Shown here: piece after piece, positions 4,943-5,046 of the stretch
Numbering within the stretch: the first letter of the stretch is position 1
Layout of the letters: every line of letters starts with the position of its first letter
Source: Acidobacteria bacterium AH-259-G07
GTDB lineage: Bacteria; Acidobacteriota; UBA6911; RPQK01; JADFOI01
NCBI GenBank assembly: GCA_027717925.1
Contig: JALLON010000207.1
Span: forward strand, 1 to 5,046
DNA: 5,046 bases
Direction of reading: 5' to 3'
The notes under the pieces: generated by a model
The model's database searches: none
What the model saw: only the letters and a program-made list of their open reading frames with translations
What the model was told of the DNA's origin: nothing
Program-made: the position numbers and the translations under genes

Positions 4943-5046
4943 GTGTGGTGGTTCAGCGATTTCCGAGGTTGGGTCGATCAACAGCAACTCTCTGATGAAT
5001 TTGATGTTATCGTGTCTCTCCACGAGTTCGGAATGAAAAACTCAGG
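4943..5046 (+). CDS. Possible start of an unknown gene, cut by the window end
   Basis: From GTG 4943 the frame is open to the last base, giving 34 residues that include WWFSDFRGWVDQQQLSDEF and VIVSLHEFGMKNSG. The frame has a stop at 4913-4915, so the start must lie after that. The composition looks protein-like (mixed charged and aromatic residues), but there is no clear ribosome site and I do not recognise the family. ATG at about 5033 is an alternative start. Confidence 0.22.
   Translation, partial: MWWFSDFRGWVDQQQLSDEFDVIVSLHEFGMKNS

Larger units (their letters stand above)
4864..5046. other. Mostly noncoding tail region
   Basis: After the TAA the base composition becomes less GC-rich. 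The region holds a TTTTGTCAG tandem repeat (4890-4907) and a weak stem of GACAAA (4870-4875) with TTTGTC (4891-4896). It also holds a possible gene start at 4943 that runs out of the window. A longer frame from 4731 to 5036 crosses all these and has no protein-like character. No tRNA or other RNA gene was recognised. Confidence 0.35.

Noticed and set aside
4731..5036. 101-residue plus-strand frame overlapping the propeller stop by ATGA
   Set aside because: The ATGA overlap is suggestive, but the protein lacks any family character, crosses the TTTTGTCAG repeat, and is out of frame with the more convincing TPR tail.

Overview
The window looks like an accessory, transposon-damaged piece of a GC-rich bacterial chromosome, most likely from Acidobacteriota. 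The main pointer is the beta-propeller fragment at 3961-4734. Its closing motifs (HPKY, FSPDDRWIAF, WSPDGNLLYF, SDRDGFRCIWAQ, LTGNIW) are the style I associate with the PD40/TolB-like domains that end many acidobacterial Ser/Thr kinases and sensors. A second short tail (4813-4863, DPRFTDLLRRMGLEP then stop) resembles the C-terminus of TPR-bearing proteins from the same phylum. The assignment rests on recalled family resemblance, not on a search.

Layout. (1) 1-303: the 3' part of a DUF5372-like gene, whose stop codon lies inside an imperfect 23-bp tandem repeat (294-339). (2) 340-463: an AT-rich spacer with a TACCGC direct repeat (11-bp period) and a good -10 element very close to the next start codon. 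(3) 464 to about 2593: a compact three-gene operon, namely a helix-turn-helix protein, a 100-residue unknown protein and a large serine recombinase, joined by two ATGA overlaps. The recombinase keeps its catalytic, recombinase and zinc-ribbon regions but loses its C-terminal part at about 2593. (4) About 2594-3960: a DDE (rve-type) insertion sequence with one apparently full-length transposase (2743-3822). (5) About 3961-4734: a 5'-truncated PD40 propeller gene. (6) 4735-5046: a decayed region with the TPR-protein tail remnant, a 9-bp tandem repeat and a possible gene start running off the window.

How the parts relate. The serine-recombinase operon, probably with DUF5372, looks like a self-contained mobile module: a DNA-binding regulator or accessory factor, an unknown partner and the strand-exchange enzyme. 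The DDE element lies at the break between this module and the propeller gene. Insertion plus deletion, or insertion-sequence-mediated rearrangement, therefore probably removed both the recombinase 3' end and the propeller 5' end. No rRNA, tRNA, CRISPR array or riboswitch was seen.

The points most worth a second look are the 23-bp tandem repeat at the DUF5372 stop, the very short leader before the HTH gene, a nine-A run that could join the HTH and unknown proteins by a -1 shift, and the truncation junctions on both sides of the DDE element.
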